Part shown: piece after piece, positions 27,109-35,780 of the stretch
Position numbering within the stretch: the first letter of the stretch is position 1
How the letters are laid out: each line of letters starts with the position of its first letter
Assembly: GCF_003627755.1 (NCBI RefSeq)
Contig: NZ_CP032695.1
Span: 2,418,001 to 2,482,000, forward strand
DNA: 64,000 nucleotides
Direction of reading: 5' to 3'
Source of the DNA: Rhizobium jaguaris
GTDB taxonomy: Bacteria > Pseudomonadota > Alphaproteobacteria > Rhizobiales > Rhizobiaceae
Translations under genes and position numbers: made by a program
Notes under the pieces: model-generated
Seen by the model: only the letters and a program-made list of their open reading frames with translations
Told to the model about the DNA's origin: nothing
Databases searched by the model: none

Positions 27109-27471
27109 TCAGACTTGGCCGCTGACACCCGCCAGTGCTAGCAGCAACAGAAACACGAAAGGTGGCGGGAGCTCTCGATAGTTCCGGATACGGACGATGG
27201 CCGCGATCGCGGCGAGCATGATGCAGGCGCCCAGCGCGATCCCGATATACCGGGTGCCGGCTGCGACCAAAAGCACCGCGGTTGCGAGCTCAAAGGCGGC
27301 TGTGACCCAGCACCACCAGAAAGGAAATCCAAGTCGCACGAAGCCCGCGCGGATTTTTGGATGTCCACTCGCGTTGACGATAGCACCGACGAGAAACGCC
27401 CCGGCGGCCAGCCAGACGAGGACGATATCGAGTGACGTTGTGCCTGTGAAAATTCTCATTGGAAGACTCAT
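27109..27471 (-). CDS. DoxX-like small integral membrane protein
   Basis: A 120-residue protein with four predicted membrane helices (around residues 10-30, 48-68, 72-90 and 102-117). The organisation, with FPFWWCWVTAAFELATAVLL in the second helix, is DoxX/DUF4870-like. Such proteins are poorly understood. It is divergent from a TetR regulator across a 140-bp gap with two palindromes, so it is the likely target. The start may be ATG 27471 or 27459. Confidence 0.65.
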   Translation of the reverse strand: MSLPMRIFTGTTSLDIVLVWLAAGAFLVGAIVNASGHPKIRAGFVRLGFPFWWCWVTAAFELATAVLLVAAGTRYIGIALGACIMLAAIAAIVRIRNYRELPPPFVFLLLLALAGVSGQV

Positions 27472-27508
27472 TGATAGTCTCTTCGATTGTGAACCTGGCG
27501 AATGAAGT

Positions 27509-27543
27509 TTCTATAGCGATAGAACTTAATCTAGCATTGCTAG
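27509..27543. promoter_or_regulatory. Two palindromic operators between DoxX-like and TetR genes
   Basis: TTCTAT-AGCG-ATAGAA at 27509-27524 and CTAGCA-T-TGCTAG at 27531-27543 are both perfect inverted repeats in the divergent intergenic region, as expected for TetR-type operators. Confidence 0.6.
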
Positions 27544-27612
27544 TTTGTCAATCGACGTTCCGTTTGATAGTTTCGACATCAGGAAAAGCGCGCATGAAGA
27601 TTGAGGCACAGG

Positions 27613-28203
27613 GTGGGTATCAGTGAACGCAAGACTCGAGAACGGGCCGAACGCGAGCGTAGGATCGTCGTCGCGGCAAGGACGATCGCGGAACGCGACG
27701 GCTGGGCTTCCGTCACGATCCGTCGTCTCGCCGAGGAGATAGAATATAGTCAGCCAGTTCTCTATTCACATTTCGAAAATCGCGATCAGATCGTCGGGGC
27801 GGTCGCGCTCGAAGGCTTTGGCGAATTGGCGGTGATGCTCCGCGCCGCGATCCGGCCATCGTCCACGCCAAAGGAGCGAGTGGAAGGTGTGGCAGCCGCC
27901 TATCTCGATTTCGCTTTCGCCCGCCCTGCGATGTACGAGGCGATGTTCGTCCTGCCGACCGGCCTCCGCTTCGCCAGATCCGACACGCCAGCCCAACTTC
28001 GCGATGGTTTCGGAGCCATGGCGACAGTGATCGCGCCGTTCTCACAGGATGTGGATACCGCGACCGAAACTTTCTGGGCGGCACTTCACGGTCTGGCGGA
28101 GCTTGAACGTCACGGTAGGATAAGACCCGCTTTCCGGGCTCACCGTATCACGCTCATCGTGCAGATGGTGTCGGGCAACTCTGAGAGCGGGTCTTGCGAT
28201 TAG
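27613..28203 (+). CDS. TetR/AcrR-family transcriptional regulator
   Basis: About 196 residues. The DNA-binding part RRIVVAARTIAERDGWASVT followed by IRRLAEEIEYSQPVLYSHFE is a textbook TetR helix-turn-helix. It starts at GTG 27613 (GAGGCACAGG ahead) or TTG 27601. Divergent from the DoxX-like gene, which it probably represses together with itself. The C-terminal domain resembles the WHG-type fold (AMYEAMFVLPTGL) found in regulators of small-molecule stress. Confidence 0.88.
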   Translation: MGISERKTRERAERERRIVVAARTIAERDGWASVTIRRLAEEIEYSQPVLYSHFENRDQIVGAVALEGFGELAVMLRAAIRPSSTPKERVEGVAAAYLDFAFARPAMYEAMFVLPTGLRFARSDTPAQLRDGFGAMATVIAPFSQDVDTATETFWAALHGLAELERHGRIRPAFRAHRITLIVQMVSGNSESGSCD

Positions 28204-28248
28204 TTTGACCCCGCATAAATGGCTTGGAAAATGCCGTTGCCCACCAGC

Positions 28249-28419
28249 TCAAGTTTGATCGCCAGGCTTTTTCCTGGCCGAAGCGGCCTGCCAATCCACC
28301 AGCTTCTTTTCTTCGGCCTCCAAGAGCTGACAAAGTGTTCGCCGTTCCTCCTCGTCGCATGCCTTATTCAGCAGCTTACGAAACCGCTCGATATTCTGGC
28401 GCGCTATGAAATCTTGCAT
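28249..28419 (-). CDS. Small conserved-type hypothetical protein
   Basis: A 56-residue minus-strand frame: MQDFIARQNIERFRKLLNKA then CDEEERRTLCQLLEAEEKKL and a basic tail ending PGDQT. It is strongly amphipathic-helical; I recall rhizobial short proteins with the NIERFRKLL pattern, function unknown. ACGGGGC lies directly ahead of the ATG. A near-match FNR-type site lies 65 bp upstream. Confidence 0.65.
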   Translation of the reverse strand: MQDFIARQNIERFRKLLNKACDEEERRTLCQLLEAEEKKLVDWQAASARKKPGDQT

Positions 28420-28484
28420 GCCCCGTTTCTCGCAACTGTGAATTTCAACCGATGACGGCTTGGCTGCTGCAGACGGGGAGTGCC

Positions 28485-28498
28485 TTGCGCCAAGTCAA
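28485..28498. promoter_or_regulatory. Near-match FNR/FixK-type site
   Basis: TTGCGCCAAGTCAA differs by one base from TTGA-N6-TCAA. It lies 65 bp before the 56-residue gene (minus) and 118 bp before the Crp/FNR gene (plus). Confidence 0.45.
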
Positions 28499-28550
28499 GG
28501 TTACCATCGCTGCGTCCTACTAATGATTGCAATGATAGCGGTGCATCCGC

Positions 28551-28566
28551 ACTGACGAAAGTCAGT
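28551..28566. promoter_or_regulatory. Perfect palindrome ahead of the Crp/FNR gene
   Basis: ACTGAC-GAAA-GTCAGT has 6-bp arms with the 4-bp spacer of FNR-type sites, but with C in place of the first T. It lies 50 bp before the regulator start codon and could be an autoregulatory site. Confidence 0.5.
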
Positions 28567-28616
28567 TTTCGCAACTTTCTTATCGACCGGCATGACGGGA
28601 AACACTTGGTACGGCA

Positions 28617-29348
28617 ATGAAGCAAATGGCACAGAAGGAACAAACTCATATCCGGATTCGGGCGGCTAATCCCTGGCCTCCCGAACATGGTCAAGAGCCG
28701 ACGCATATCGTTTTGTCGGCGGCGGAGCAGGCCGAGCTCGCACGCCTCGCGGAGGTCATCGTCTTCGAGACGGAAGGATCGCAGATCACCCCACAGGGGC
28801 AATCAGCAGGTTTCCTTTACCTGCTGGCCGATGGAGTGGTCCGGGCGAGCCACACTCTAAATCACGGTGATCGGCAGGTGGTGGCCTTCTTTTGGCCCGG
28901 AGATCTGTTCGGTCTTGCCCAAGCGGGAACCTATGTCAATTCTGCCGAGGCAGTCACATCATGCAGGGTCTATCGGTTTCCGATCCGCAAGCTCGAGCAA
29001 TTCCTTCTCACCCATCCGAAGATTCAGCACAGCTTCTTCATCAAGGCCATTCACGACATCCGCAGCACCCAACGTCAACTTATCGTCATGGGAAGGTTTG
29101 ATGTCCCGAGAAGGCTAGCAATCTTCCTTCTCGACTGTTCTGGTCACGAGCTCTACTTCGATCCTGCAACCCAAATTCTTTCAATTCCGATGACGAGATA
29201 TGACATCGCCGATTATATCGGAACGTCAGCCGAGTCGGTCACGCGAGCGATGAATACGCTTGAAAGCAAGGGTCTCATTCAACGGTTGGCCGCACGCGCG
29301 GTCGAACTCAAGAGAGCGGATTTGAAGGCTTTTGCCGATGTGGAGTGA
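28617..29348 (+). CDS. Crp/FNR-family regulator, FixK-like (no N-terminal Cys cluster)
   Basis: A 243-residue regulator: cyclic-nucleotide-binding fold (about 45-155, GFLYLLADGVVRASH), dimer helix, and a winged HTH whose recognition part is YIGTSAESVTRAMNTLESKG (about 201-220). The AESVTR stretch matches the E..SR contact pattern of FNR and FixK, which read TTGAT-N4-ATCAA. The N-terminus lacks the four cysteines of oxygen-sensing FNR/FnrN, so it resembles FixK/DNR types that work downstream of another sensor. ATG 28617 or 28626. Eleven exact target-like sites lie within the next 34 kb, so it is the candidate local regulator. Confidence 0.9.
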   Translation: MKQMAQKEQTHIRIRAANPWPPEHGQEPTHIVLSAAEQAELARLAEVIVFETEGSQITPQGQSAGFLYLLADGVVRASHTLNHGDRQVVAFFWPGDLFGLAQAGTYVNSAEAVTSCRVYRFPIRKLEQFLLTHPKIQHSFFIKAIHDIRSTQRQLIVMGRFDVPRRLAIFLLDCSGHELYFDPATQILSIPMTRYDIADYIGTSAESVTRAMNTLESKGLIQRLAARAVELKRADLKAFADVE

Positions 29349-29423
29349 TCGTTGACCTGCAGGCCTCGGTCATCCAGCCGCAGACCCATATTCCAACCAA
29401 CAGAGCTCTGTCATTTGTCGAAT

Positions 29424-29437
29424 TTGACATAGTTCAA
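29424..29437. promoter_or_regulatory. FNR/FixK-type site 1
   Basis: TTGACATAGTTCAA, an exact TTGA-N6-TCAA, 88 bp before the 70-residue gene. Confidence 0.7.
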
Positions 29438-29525
29438 GGTCGCTCCAATAAATTTGAGCAACAATACATATGAGTTTGAGCTGTCGGTTTTTGAAACCAG
29501 CTCGTGTGCTGGAGCTTGGTAAGAG

Positions 29526-29738
29526 ATGAAAGACCCGGAGCGTCATAAATTCCTAATGGAGCAAGCCAGAATCTATCAGGAACTGATAGATGCTTTGGAG
29601 CGGTCGCATCCTGGTTTGGCTGTTTCAAACCCGGAGGGTAATCATCCTTATGCCTCTCAAGCTCGCCAGCTCGTGAGCTATAAACAGTCTCTGAAGACGC
29701 TTCTGAACTTTATCGCTGCGCTGGAAGAAGACGAATAG
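29526..29738 (+). CDS. Small hypothetical protein downstream of FNR-type site
   Basis: A 70-residue soluble protein rich in charged residues: MKDPERHKFLMEQARIYQEL at the N-terminus, then SHPGLAVSNPEGNHPYAS, and ending FIAALEEDE. Mostly helical, no membrane segment. I do not recognise the family. The upstream FNR-type palindrome supports it being a real, regulated gene. Convergent with the alcohol dehydrogenase. Confidence 0.6.
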   Translation: MKDPERHKFLMEQARIYQELIDALERSHPGLAVSNPEGNHPYASQARQLVSYKQSLKTLLNFIAALEEDE

Positions 29739-29822
29739 CTTCCTAGGACGGTCCTGTACATTACCTGAAAGCGAAGACGGGGGTGTCGGATCACCTTCCA
29801 GATGAATGGCTCGGCGTCTGCT

Positions 29823-30815
29823 CTAGCTCGCCTCGGGCACCAATACCGCCGCTCCGATGAGACGTCCCGCACGAAGATCGGCGATCGCCTCATTGGCCTG
29901 ATGGAGCGGATAGACTGTCGTATGTGTTCGCACCGCGGCGCGGCTGGCTATCGGGAAAAACTCCGCGGCGTCCTCACGTGTCAAATTAGCGACCGAAACA
30001 AGCTCGCGTTCGCCCCACAAAACAGCATAGGGCATGGAGGGAATATCGCTCATGTGAATTCCGCCGCACACGACCACGCCACCCTTGCGAACCGCTTTGA
30101 GCGCGGTCGGCACCAAGTCGCCCACAGGTGCGAATATGATCGCTGTATCGAGTGGAACCGGCGGGCTCTCTTCTGAACTACCGGCCCATACCGCCCCGAG
30201 ATCGCGTGCGAATTGCTGCGCCGCGCGGTCGCCGGCTCGCGTGAACGCATAAACGTCCCGGCCTTGCCAAACGCAGATTTGGGTCAGGATGTGCGCTGCA
30301 GCGCCGAAGCCGAAGAGACCGATCCGCTTGCCATCGCCGGCCTTTTTGAGCGAGCGCCAGCCAATCAATCCAGCGCATAGAAGCGGTGCGAGGGATACGG
30401 GATCGGCATTTTCATCGAGGTCAAAGGCAAAGGCTGCGTCCGCCACGACATGGGTGGCAAAACCACCGTCGCGGCTGTAGCCGGTGAATTGCGGCCGGTC
30501 ACACAGGTTCTCCGCCTTCGTCTGGCAATAGAAGCATGTTCCGCAGGTGTGACCAAGCCACGGAACGCCGACGCGGTTGCCAAGCCTCGCAGCATCAACG
30601 CCTTCACCGACGGCATCGACAACACCGACGATCTCGTGGCCTGGAACGAGCGGAAGTTTGGGGTCCTTGAGATCGCCATCCACGACGTGCAGGTCGGTGC
30701 GGCAGACGGCGCAGGCTTCGACCTTTATGCTCAGCTCACCGAAGCCGAGCACAGGATCATCGCGCTCGACAAATGCCAAGGGCGTCCCGATCTGTCGAAG
30801 AATCATCGCTTTCAT
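29823..30815 (-). CDS. Zinc-dependent alcohol dehydrogenase (class with structural zinc)
   Basis: A 330-residue MDR-superfamily dehydrogenase. Catalytic zinc ligands are in CAVCRTDLH and GHEIVGVV; structural zinc cysteines are in HTCGTCFYCQTKAENLC (about residues 89-105). The coenzyme motif is IGLFGFGAAAH, a variant of GxGxxG. It probably oxidises or makes short-chain alcohols with NAD(H). The ATG at 30815 is the family-typical MKAMILRQIG start; no strong ribosome site is seen. An exact FNR-type site lies 165 bp upstream, fitting a fermentative or low-oxygen role. Confidence 0.88.
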   Translation of the reverse strand: MKAMILRQIGTPLAFVERDDPVLGFGELSIKVEACAVCRTDLHVVDGDLKDPKLPLVPGHEIVGVVDAVGEGVDAARLGNRVGVPWLGHTCGTCFYCQTKAENLCDRPQFTGYSRDGGFATHVVADAAFAFDLDENADPVSLAPLLCAGLIGWRSLKKAGDGKRIGLFGFGAAAHILTQICVWQGRDVYAFTRAGDRAAQQFARDLGAVWAGSSEESPPVPLDTAIIFAPVGDLVPTALKAVRKGGVVVCGGIHMSDIPSMPYAVLWGERELVSVANLTREDAAEFFPIASRAAVRTHTTVYPLHQANEAIADLRAGRLIGAAVLVPEAS

Positions 30816-30917
30816 GACGAGGCCGATCAAGGTTTGCTATGCTCGGAATCCAACATCGAAAAGGGAGGTTTATCGCTTGCGGAAACGGCTGCCCTATATC
30901 GGTTGCCTATTCCATCT

Positions 30918-31003
30918 GTTGTTGCTTCCAACAACCTCGTGTGCCGATACCTATTCTTTCAAGCGAGTAAAGCCCGGTCTTTGATTAGGATCAAGACCGG
31001 GCT
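30918..31003 (+). ncRNA. Candidate small RNA 3' region or terminator with nested FNR-type site
   Basis: Two hairpins occur in tandem in the ADH/CBS gap. GTTGTTG-CTTC-CAACAAC lies at 30918-30935. A perfect 11-bp stem AGCCCGGTCTT/AAGACCGGGCT (30971-30981 and 30993-31003, 11-nt loop) runs into ATTTTGT on the plus strand. No protein gene on the plus strand precedes it, so the second hairpin could end a short RNA. The exact FNR-type site sits inside the same stem-loop. No expression evidence. Confidence 0.3.
30981..30994. promoter_or_regulatory. FNR/FixK-type site 2 (full consensus)
   Basis: TTGATTAGGATCAA is the perfect TTGAT-N4-ATCAA sequence. It lies 165 bp before the ADH start (minus) and inside a longer GC-rich palindrome (30971-31003). 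Confidence 0.7.
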
Positions 31004-31034
31004 ATTTTGTCGTACCTCAAATAGCACTCGCAAA

Positions 31035-31048
31035 TTGACGATGATCAA
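31035..31048. promoter_or_regulatory. FNR/FixK-type site 3
   Basis: TTGACGATGATCAA, exact TTGA-N6-TCAA, 94 bp before the CBS-BON gene. Confidence 0.75.
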
Positions 31049-31142
31049 AGCACGACGGTGCCGGGCTTGGTAAGCCTCATTTATCAAAAGACGCAAATCC
31101 TTTCAGACACCGCACGCTAGATCAGTACCCAGGAGACGAGCA

Positions 31143-31865
31143 ATGCTCATTCAAGCGATCATGACCGCACCGGCTATCACCGTTGGCCCCAAAACGCCCG
31201 TCGCCGAGGCGGCGAAAATCATGCTCGATCATCGCATCAGCGGTCTCCCCGTCGTCGATGCCAAGGGAAAGCTTGTCGGCATTGTCAGTGAAGGCGATTT
31301 CCTTCGCCGCGGCGAATTGCGCACCGAACGCAAGCGGTCGTGGCTGCTCGAGTTCTTCGCCAGCCCTGGCAAGATTGCCGATGAATATGTTCGTTCGCAT
31401 GGCCGGAGCGTCGATCAAGTGATGACGCCGGATGTCCGCACCATCTCGGCTGACAGCTCGGTCAACGAAGCTGTCGACATGATGGAGGAATACGGGATCA
31501 AGCGCCTGCCCGTGGTGTCGGAAGGCAAGGTCACCGGGATCGTCTGCCGATCGGATTTGTTGCGGGCCTTGACCCGTTTCCTGCCAACCCAGGCAACACT
31601 CGCGAAGGATGAGGAAATCCAGGACGCGATCGTTGCAGAACTGGCGCGACAAAGCTGGAGCAGAAACGGCTTTATCAAGGTTAAAGTCATCAATGGCGTG
31701 GCGGAACTGTCCGGAACCATCTTCGACGAGCGCGAACGCCTTGCTGCCAAAGTTGCAGCGGAAAACGTGCCCGGCGTGAAATATGTCTCCGACCAGATCG
31801 CATGGATCGACCCATATCTTGGCGTCGCCATGCCGGCTCCGACGGAATCGTCTAAACCGGAGTAA
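31143..31865 (+). CDS. Tandem CBS-domain protein with C-terminal BON domain
   Basis: A 240-residue protein. Two CBS domains (about residues 1-60 with HRISGLPVVDAKGKLVGIVS, and 90-150 with YGIKRLPVVSEGKVTGIVCR) bind adenine nucleotides as an energy sensor. A BON domain follows (about 160-230, VKVINGVAELSGTIFDERER). This CBS-CBS-BON layout is common in rhizobia. AGGAGA precedes the ATG. An exact FNR-type site lies 94 bp upstream. Its partner is unknown. Confidence 0.88.
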   Translation: MLIQAIMTAPAITVGPKTPVAEAAKIMLDHRISGLPVVDAKGKLVGIVSEGDFLRRGELRTERKRSWLLEFFASPGKIADEYVRSHGRSVDQVMTPDVRTISADSSVNEAVDMMEEYGIKRLPVVSEGKVTGIVCRSDLLRALTRFLPTQATLAKDEEIQDAIVAELARQSWSRNGFIKVKVINGVAELSGTIFDERERLAAKVAAENVPGVKYVSDQIAWIDPYLGVAMPAPTESSKPE

Positions 31866-32002
31866 TCGCCTTCGGCTTAAGGGGGGCCGGGAGGGTGGGA
31901 TGGTTGGCGATCGCGCTGCCGTCTCACCCGGCCGGTTTCACTCGCCCCTTGGTTCTGTTTGCCCGCGCAATGTCGGCACTCATCAGATGACCCATTCACG
32001 GC

Positions 32003-32016
32003 TTGACGCGTATCAA
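32003..32016. promoter_or_regulatory. FNR/FixK-type site 4
   Basis: TTGACGCGTATCAA, exact TTGA-N6-TCAA, 73 bp before the small membrane-protein gene at 32090. Confidence 0.72.
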
Positions 32017-32089
32017 CGCATTCACTGCACGAGCACGGAAAACTGACCACGTCGTAGCGATGGTTGCGCCGCTATTCAGGAGAGTGTTC

Positions 32090-32212
32090 GTGCAAAAACT
32101 ACTGCTGATCCTATTAATCCTCATGATCGCAAGCGTCTTCGGCATTCTGTGGATCAAGCCGGTCGCCGACGATCAACAGCAGACGACAATCCAGAACTCG
32201 ACAATTCGATAA
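32090..32212 (+). CDS. Tiny membrane protein downstream of FNR-type site
   Basis: A 40-residue frame from GTG 32090: VQKLLLILLILMIASVFGIL followed by WIKPVADDQQQ and NSTIR. One hydrophobic helix and a polar tail. AGGAGA lies 6 bp before the GTG; an ATG at 32060 is an alternative start. The exact FNR-type site upstream and good ribosome site argue that it is expressed. Function unknown; perhaps a small partner of the ABC-type membrane protein 150 bp downstream. Confidence 0.5.
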   Translation: MQKLLLILLILMIASVFGILWIKPVADDQQQTTIQNSTIR

Positions 32213-32363
32213 AACAGCCCAGGCGCAAAAGAGCGTGAGGAGGAGTAAACTCTAGATAGCGAGGGGAATAAAACGGATGGTAAGCTGCGGCCAGCGATCG
32301 GCGCGCTTCAAAGAACTTCCCGCCCGCGATTCTGATCCGCATAGTGCCCGGCTCGAGGAAAGC

Positions 32364-33317
32364 ATGTTGCCGCAAAAACTATACAGTTTCGTCTTTCGGG
32401 CCTCGGGATGGCACCAACTGGGCACCGCGGTTTTATCGATATTGCTCTTCCTCGCCGGCACAGTCCCGCTGGACATTCAGCGGCGGATTGTGAATGCGGC
32501 GACCGAGGGCGGCTCTTATCGCACGATCGCCATTCTGGTCCTGGTATATATCGCATTGGCACTTGCCGAGGGGATGTTGAAGCTTGTGCTCAACATCTAT
32601 CGCAGTTGGATCGGGGAAGCCGCGGTACGCTGGCTGCGCCTGCAGGTGTTCGAAGCGTCCCGCATGCAACAGACGGAGATCGATGCGTCCACAACGGAAG
32701 GAGTGCAGCTCTCCATCGTCCTGGCCGAAGCCGAACCAGTGGGCGGCTTTGTGGGAACGAGCATATCGGAACCGTTGCTGCAAATAGGTATATTGACGGC
32801 AGTTTGCGGCTATCTCGTCTATCTACAGCCGCTCATGGCCATTATCGTGGCTACGGTCTTTCTCCCCCAAACTGGCTTCGTCCCCCCTATGCAGGCGGCG
32901 ATCAATAGGCGCGTCCAGAAAAGGATCGGCATTATGCGCAACATCAGCGAGGAGATAGTTCAGTCGGGACGCGCAGTCGATGCAGACGGCTCGCAGGCGG
33001 GTCGCATCCAGGATGTTTTCCGGATCAATATGAGCATATACAAGATCAAGTTCACGATGAATTTTATGATGAACCTGATGACGCAGATGGGCTATGTGGG
33101 CATCTTCGCCCTAGGCGGCTACTATGTGGTCACCGGGAAAACCGAAATCGGAACGGTGGTCGCCTTCGTGTCGGGTTTGTCCAAAATAAACGACCCCTGG
33201 GGCGACCTCGTCAATTGGTATCGTGATCTGAAAGTGACACAGGTAAAATACGATCTGATTCACAAATCCGCAGAAATCGGAGCCATTGCCACCAGTGGCC
33301 GCGAAGCCATCAGCTAG
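32364..33317 (+). CDS. ABC exporter transmembrane domain without ATPase
   Basis: A 317-residue protein with the type I ABC-exporter membrane fold: six segments, MQQTEIDASTTEGVQLSIVL as the region before the third helix, and GTVVAFVSGLSKINDPWGDLVNWYRDLK, the usual end of the membrane domain. In normal exporters the nucleotide-binding domain follows at once; here the frame ends (SGREAIS) and no Walker A protein is adjacent. ATG 32364 has GAGGAAAGC ahead; ATG 32277 (GAGGGG ahead) would add 29 polar residues. It may be a stand-alone half, or pair with an ATPase elsewhere. Confidence 0.7.
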   Translation: MLPQKLYSFVFRASGWHQLGTAVLSILLFLAGTVPLDIQRRIVNAATEGGSYRTIAILVLVYIALALAEGMLKLVLNIYRSWIGEAAVRWLRLQVFEASRMQQTEIDASTTEGVQLSIVLAEAEPVGGFVGTSISEPLLQIGILTAVCGYLVYLQPLMAIIVATVFLPQTGFVPPMQAAINRRVQKRIGIMRNISEEIVQSGRAVDADGSQAGRIQDVFRINMSIYKIKFTMNFMMNLMTQMGYVGIFALGGYYVVTGKTEIGTVVAFVSGLSKINDPWGDLVNWYRDLKVTQVKYDLIHKSAEIGAIATSGREAIS

Positions 33318-33366
33318 TCCATCAGGCCATTAGAGCCACAAAGGCAGTGGGAGAACGAGGGCCGGT

Positions 33367-34236
33367 TCAGCGGCCCGACTGGCTTTGCGTCCCACTCGCC
33401 AGTTCGACGATCTCATTGGTAATTTCCTCCTGACGCAGTTGCCGGGAGCGCGCGACCAAATCGTCCAGAGTGTTGGTGACATTGGTGCGCGCTGCGATCA
33501 TCGCCCGCGTGCGGGCCTCGTTCTCCGCAGCAAAAGACAGCATCACCGCCTCGCAGAGTTCAGCAAAGATATATTCTTCCGTTAGCCTGGTGACGAGGAG
33601 TTGCGGCGGCAGGGTGATCAGGGGCGGCGTGTCCTTCCGGACGAGCTGAAATCGGGCATAGTCGAAAGGAACGAGCCTTTTGGAAAACACCCGGAATCCG
33701 TCTGATGTTTCCGGTGCGGCGTGAACAATGGTCACATAGCCGATCCGCCCCGACTGGAGCCGGTCGTAGAGAGCTTCGACGATACGATTGGCGAGATCTT
33801 CCATCTGCGCCACATGCATGATCATCGCGGCCGACCAATCGACCGTCACCGAGCGCGCATTAGCGATCATCAAGCCGCGATCGCCGACAAGCAGCAGCTC
33901 CACACGGTGCTCCGGTTCCGCGCCCGCAAGCTGCGCAATCGCATCAAGAACATGCTCGTTGAAGGCGCCGGCGAAACCTTGTTCCGCGCAAAGCGCGACA
34001 ATGGCGTGGCCGCTCGACGCAGTCTCCGCAATGGGCGCTGGAGACGCCGCCGGTAACAGAGCGAGAGCTTCGCCGATGGCGGTGGCGATCGCCGCCGAAT
34101 AGGCGCGGATGCCATCGATATGGTGACGTGCTTCGCGCGAACGCGCGGCCGCGATACCGCGCATGGCAGTTACGACCGCCGCAAGCTGATGTACCGATCC
34201 GATACGTGCCTCGACGTCGCTCAGCCGCTCAGTCAT
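33367..34236 (-). CDS. atpG: N-ATPase gamma subunit
   Basis: A 289-residue F-type gamma subunit: N-terminal rotor helix ([20 protein letters not shown]) and C-terminal helix ([20 protein letters not shown]), which form the central coiled coil, around a Rossmann-like domain. It is the last gene of the operon and overlaps atpA by four bases (ATGA). Shorter and more divergent than housekeeping gamma subunits, as usual for N-ATPases. No terminator was identified after it. Confidence 0.92.
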   Translation of the reverse strand: MTERLSDVEARIGSVHQLAAVVTAMRGIAAARSREARHHIDGIRAYSAAIATAIGEALALLPAASPAPIAETASSGHAIVALCAEQGFAGAFNEHVLDAIAQLAGAEPEHRVELLLVGDRGLMIANARSVTVDWSAAMIMHVAQMEDLANRIVEALYDRLQSGRIGYVTIVHAAPETSDGFRVFSKRLVPFDYARFQLVRKDTPPLITLPPQLLVTRLTEEYIFAELCEAVMLSFAAENEARTRAMIAARTNVTNTLDDLVARSRQLRQEEITNEIVELASGTQSQSGR

Positions 34237-35780
34237 GATCCACCTCCGGCGTCCGGCGATGCTCCCCGCAACATTGTCTCCATCAGCGACCGCACGGCCG
34301 CAACCAGGCGATTTCGGAGTGTTTCATCCGAAGTCCCGCCTTTGGCGATGGCATCCAGGCAATCACGGGCGTTCGTATCGAGAAATGGCGTTATGCCAGC
34401 TCGCATGGCAGCAATGTCTTCCAGCGGTAAAGCATCGAGAACGCCGGCGCCGAGGGCGGCAAGCAGCGCGATCTGATCGACCGTTCGCAGCGCGGCGAAA
34501 CGAGGCTGCGCCAGAAGCGCGCGAATACGCTCGCCCCGCGCAATCTGCGTCTTAATGCGCCCGTCGGACATACCGCCGAAGCGAGTGAACATCTCAAGCT
34601 CGAGGAATTGCGAATAGTCGAGGCGTATCCGTCCCGCAACATCGCGCAATGCCGGATGCTGCGCCTTGCCGCCGATACGGCTGACACTCAGGCCAACATC
34701 CACCGCCGGTCGCTGATTTGCGGCAAACAGCCGGGAATCCAGAACGATCTGACCGTCGGTGATCGAGATCAGATTGGTCGGAATATAAGCGGACATGTTG
34801 CCAGCATCGGTTTCCGCGATCGGCAGGACGGTCAATGAACCGCCGCCGAACGCTGGAGAGAGCTTGGCTGCGCGCTCGAGCAGGCGGGCATGGAGATAGA
34901 AAATATCGCCCGGATAGGCTTCGCGCCCCGGCGGCTCACGCGTCAACAGCGCCAATTCGCGGTGGGTTGCAGCATGCTTGCTGAGGTCGTCGATCACCAC
35001 CAGCGCGTGGCCGCCGCGGTCGCGAAAATATTCCGCGACGGTCATCGCAGTAAACGGCGCGATCCATTGCATCCCAGCCGGAGCAGCCGAGGAAGCGACG
35101 ATGAAAATGCATCGTTCAGGTGCGCCATGCTGCCGCACCGCTTCGATGACCCGCTCTACCGCCGTCGTCCGCTGCCCGATGGCAACGTAGATGCAAACGA
35201 TGTCAGAGTTTCTTTGGTTGATGATCGTATCGACAGCTATCGCCGTCTTGCCGGTCGCGTGATCGCCGATAATCAGTTCGCGCTGGCCGCGGCCGAGCGC
35301 AAAAAGAGCGTCGACCACCAAGATACCGGTTTCGACCGGCTGGGAGACGAGGTCGCGGTCGATGATCGCCGGCGCCGGCCGCTCGACCGGATGGTATGCC
35401 TCGGCCAGGACCGGCGCACCGCCATCGAGTGGACGGCCAAGCGGATCAATAATCCGGCCGAGCAGACTCGGGCCTACCGGCACTTGCACCACGCCGCCCG
35501 TGCCGGTGACGCGTGATCCGGCTTCGATGCCCACGCTTTCATCAAGCAGGACTGCACCGATCGAATCGGCGTCGAGCGTCAGTGCGAAACCGGTACCGCC
35601 GCCCTCGAAATTCAGGAGCTCGTTCAACCGCGCATCGGGAAGACCTGATATCCGCGCAATGCCGTCCGCAATCTGTTCGACACGACCAATCGCCTGTCCC
35701 TCGGGGGCGAGTTTGGTTTTCGCCACGACATCGCGGCTGCGCGCCAGCCAGTTCGTTGCTTCACTGTCGGTCATTGTCAT
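34233..35780 (-). CDS. atpA: N-ATPase alpha subunit
   Basis: A 515-residue alpha subunit. P-loop GDHATGKT (about residues 168-175) and the arginine-finger region GLSVSRIGG are intact. The N-terminus begins [23 protein letters not shown] 35780 or 35774. It overlaps the atpF stop by 14-20 bp. It differs clearly from the second alpha subunit at 52414-53946, which is of ordinary F-ATPase type. Part of the F1 head, non-catalytic nucleotide sites. Confidence 0.95.
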   Translation of the reverse strand: MTMTDSEATNWLARSRDVVAKTKLAPEGQAIGRVEQIADGIARISGLPDARLNELLNFEGGGTGFALTLDADSIGAVLLDESVGIEAGSRVTGTGGVVQVPVGPSLLGRIIDPLGRPLDGGAPVLAEAYHPVERPAPAIIDRDLVSQPVETGILVVDALFALGRGQRELIIGDHATGKTAIAVDTIINQRNSDIVCIYVAIGQRTTAVERVIEAVRQHGAPERCIFIVASSAAPAGMQWIAPFTAMTVAEYFRDRGGHALVVIDDLSKHAATHRELALLTREPPGREAYPGDIFYLHARLLERAAKLSPAFGGGSLTVLPIAETDAGNMSAYIPTNLISITDGQIVLDSRLFAANQRPAVDVGLSVSRIGGKAQHPALRDVAGRIRLDYSQFLELEMFTRFGGMSDGRIKTQIARGERIRALLAQPRFAALRTVDQIALLAALGAGVLDALPLEDIAAMRAGITPFLDTNARDCLDAIAKGGTSDETLRNRLVAAVRSLMETMLRGASPDAGGGS

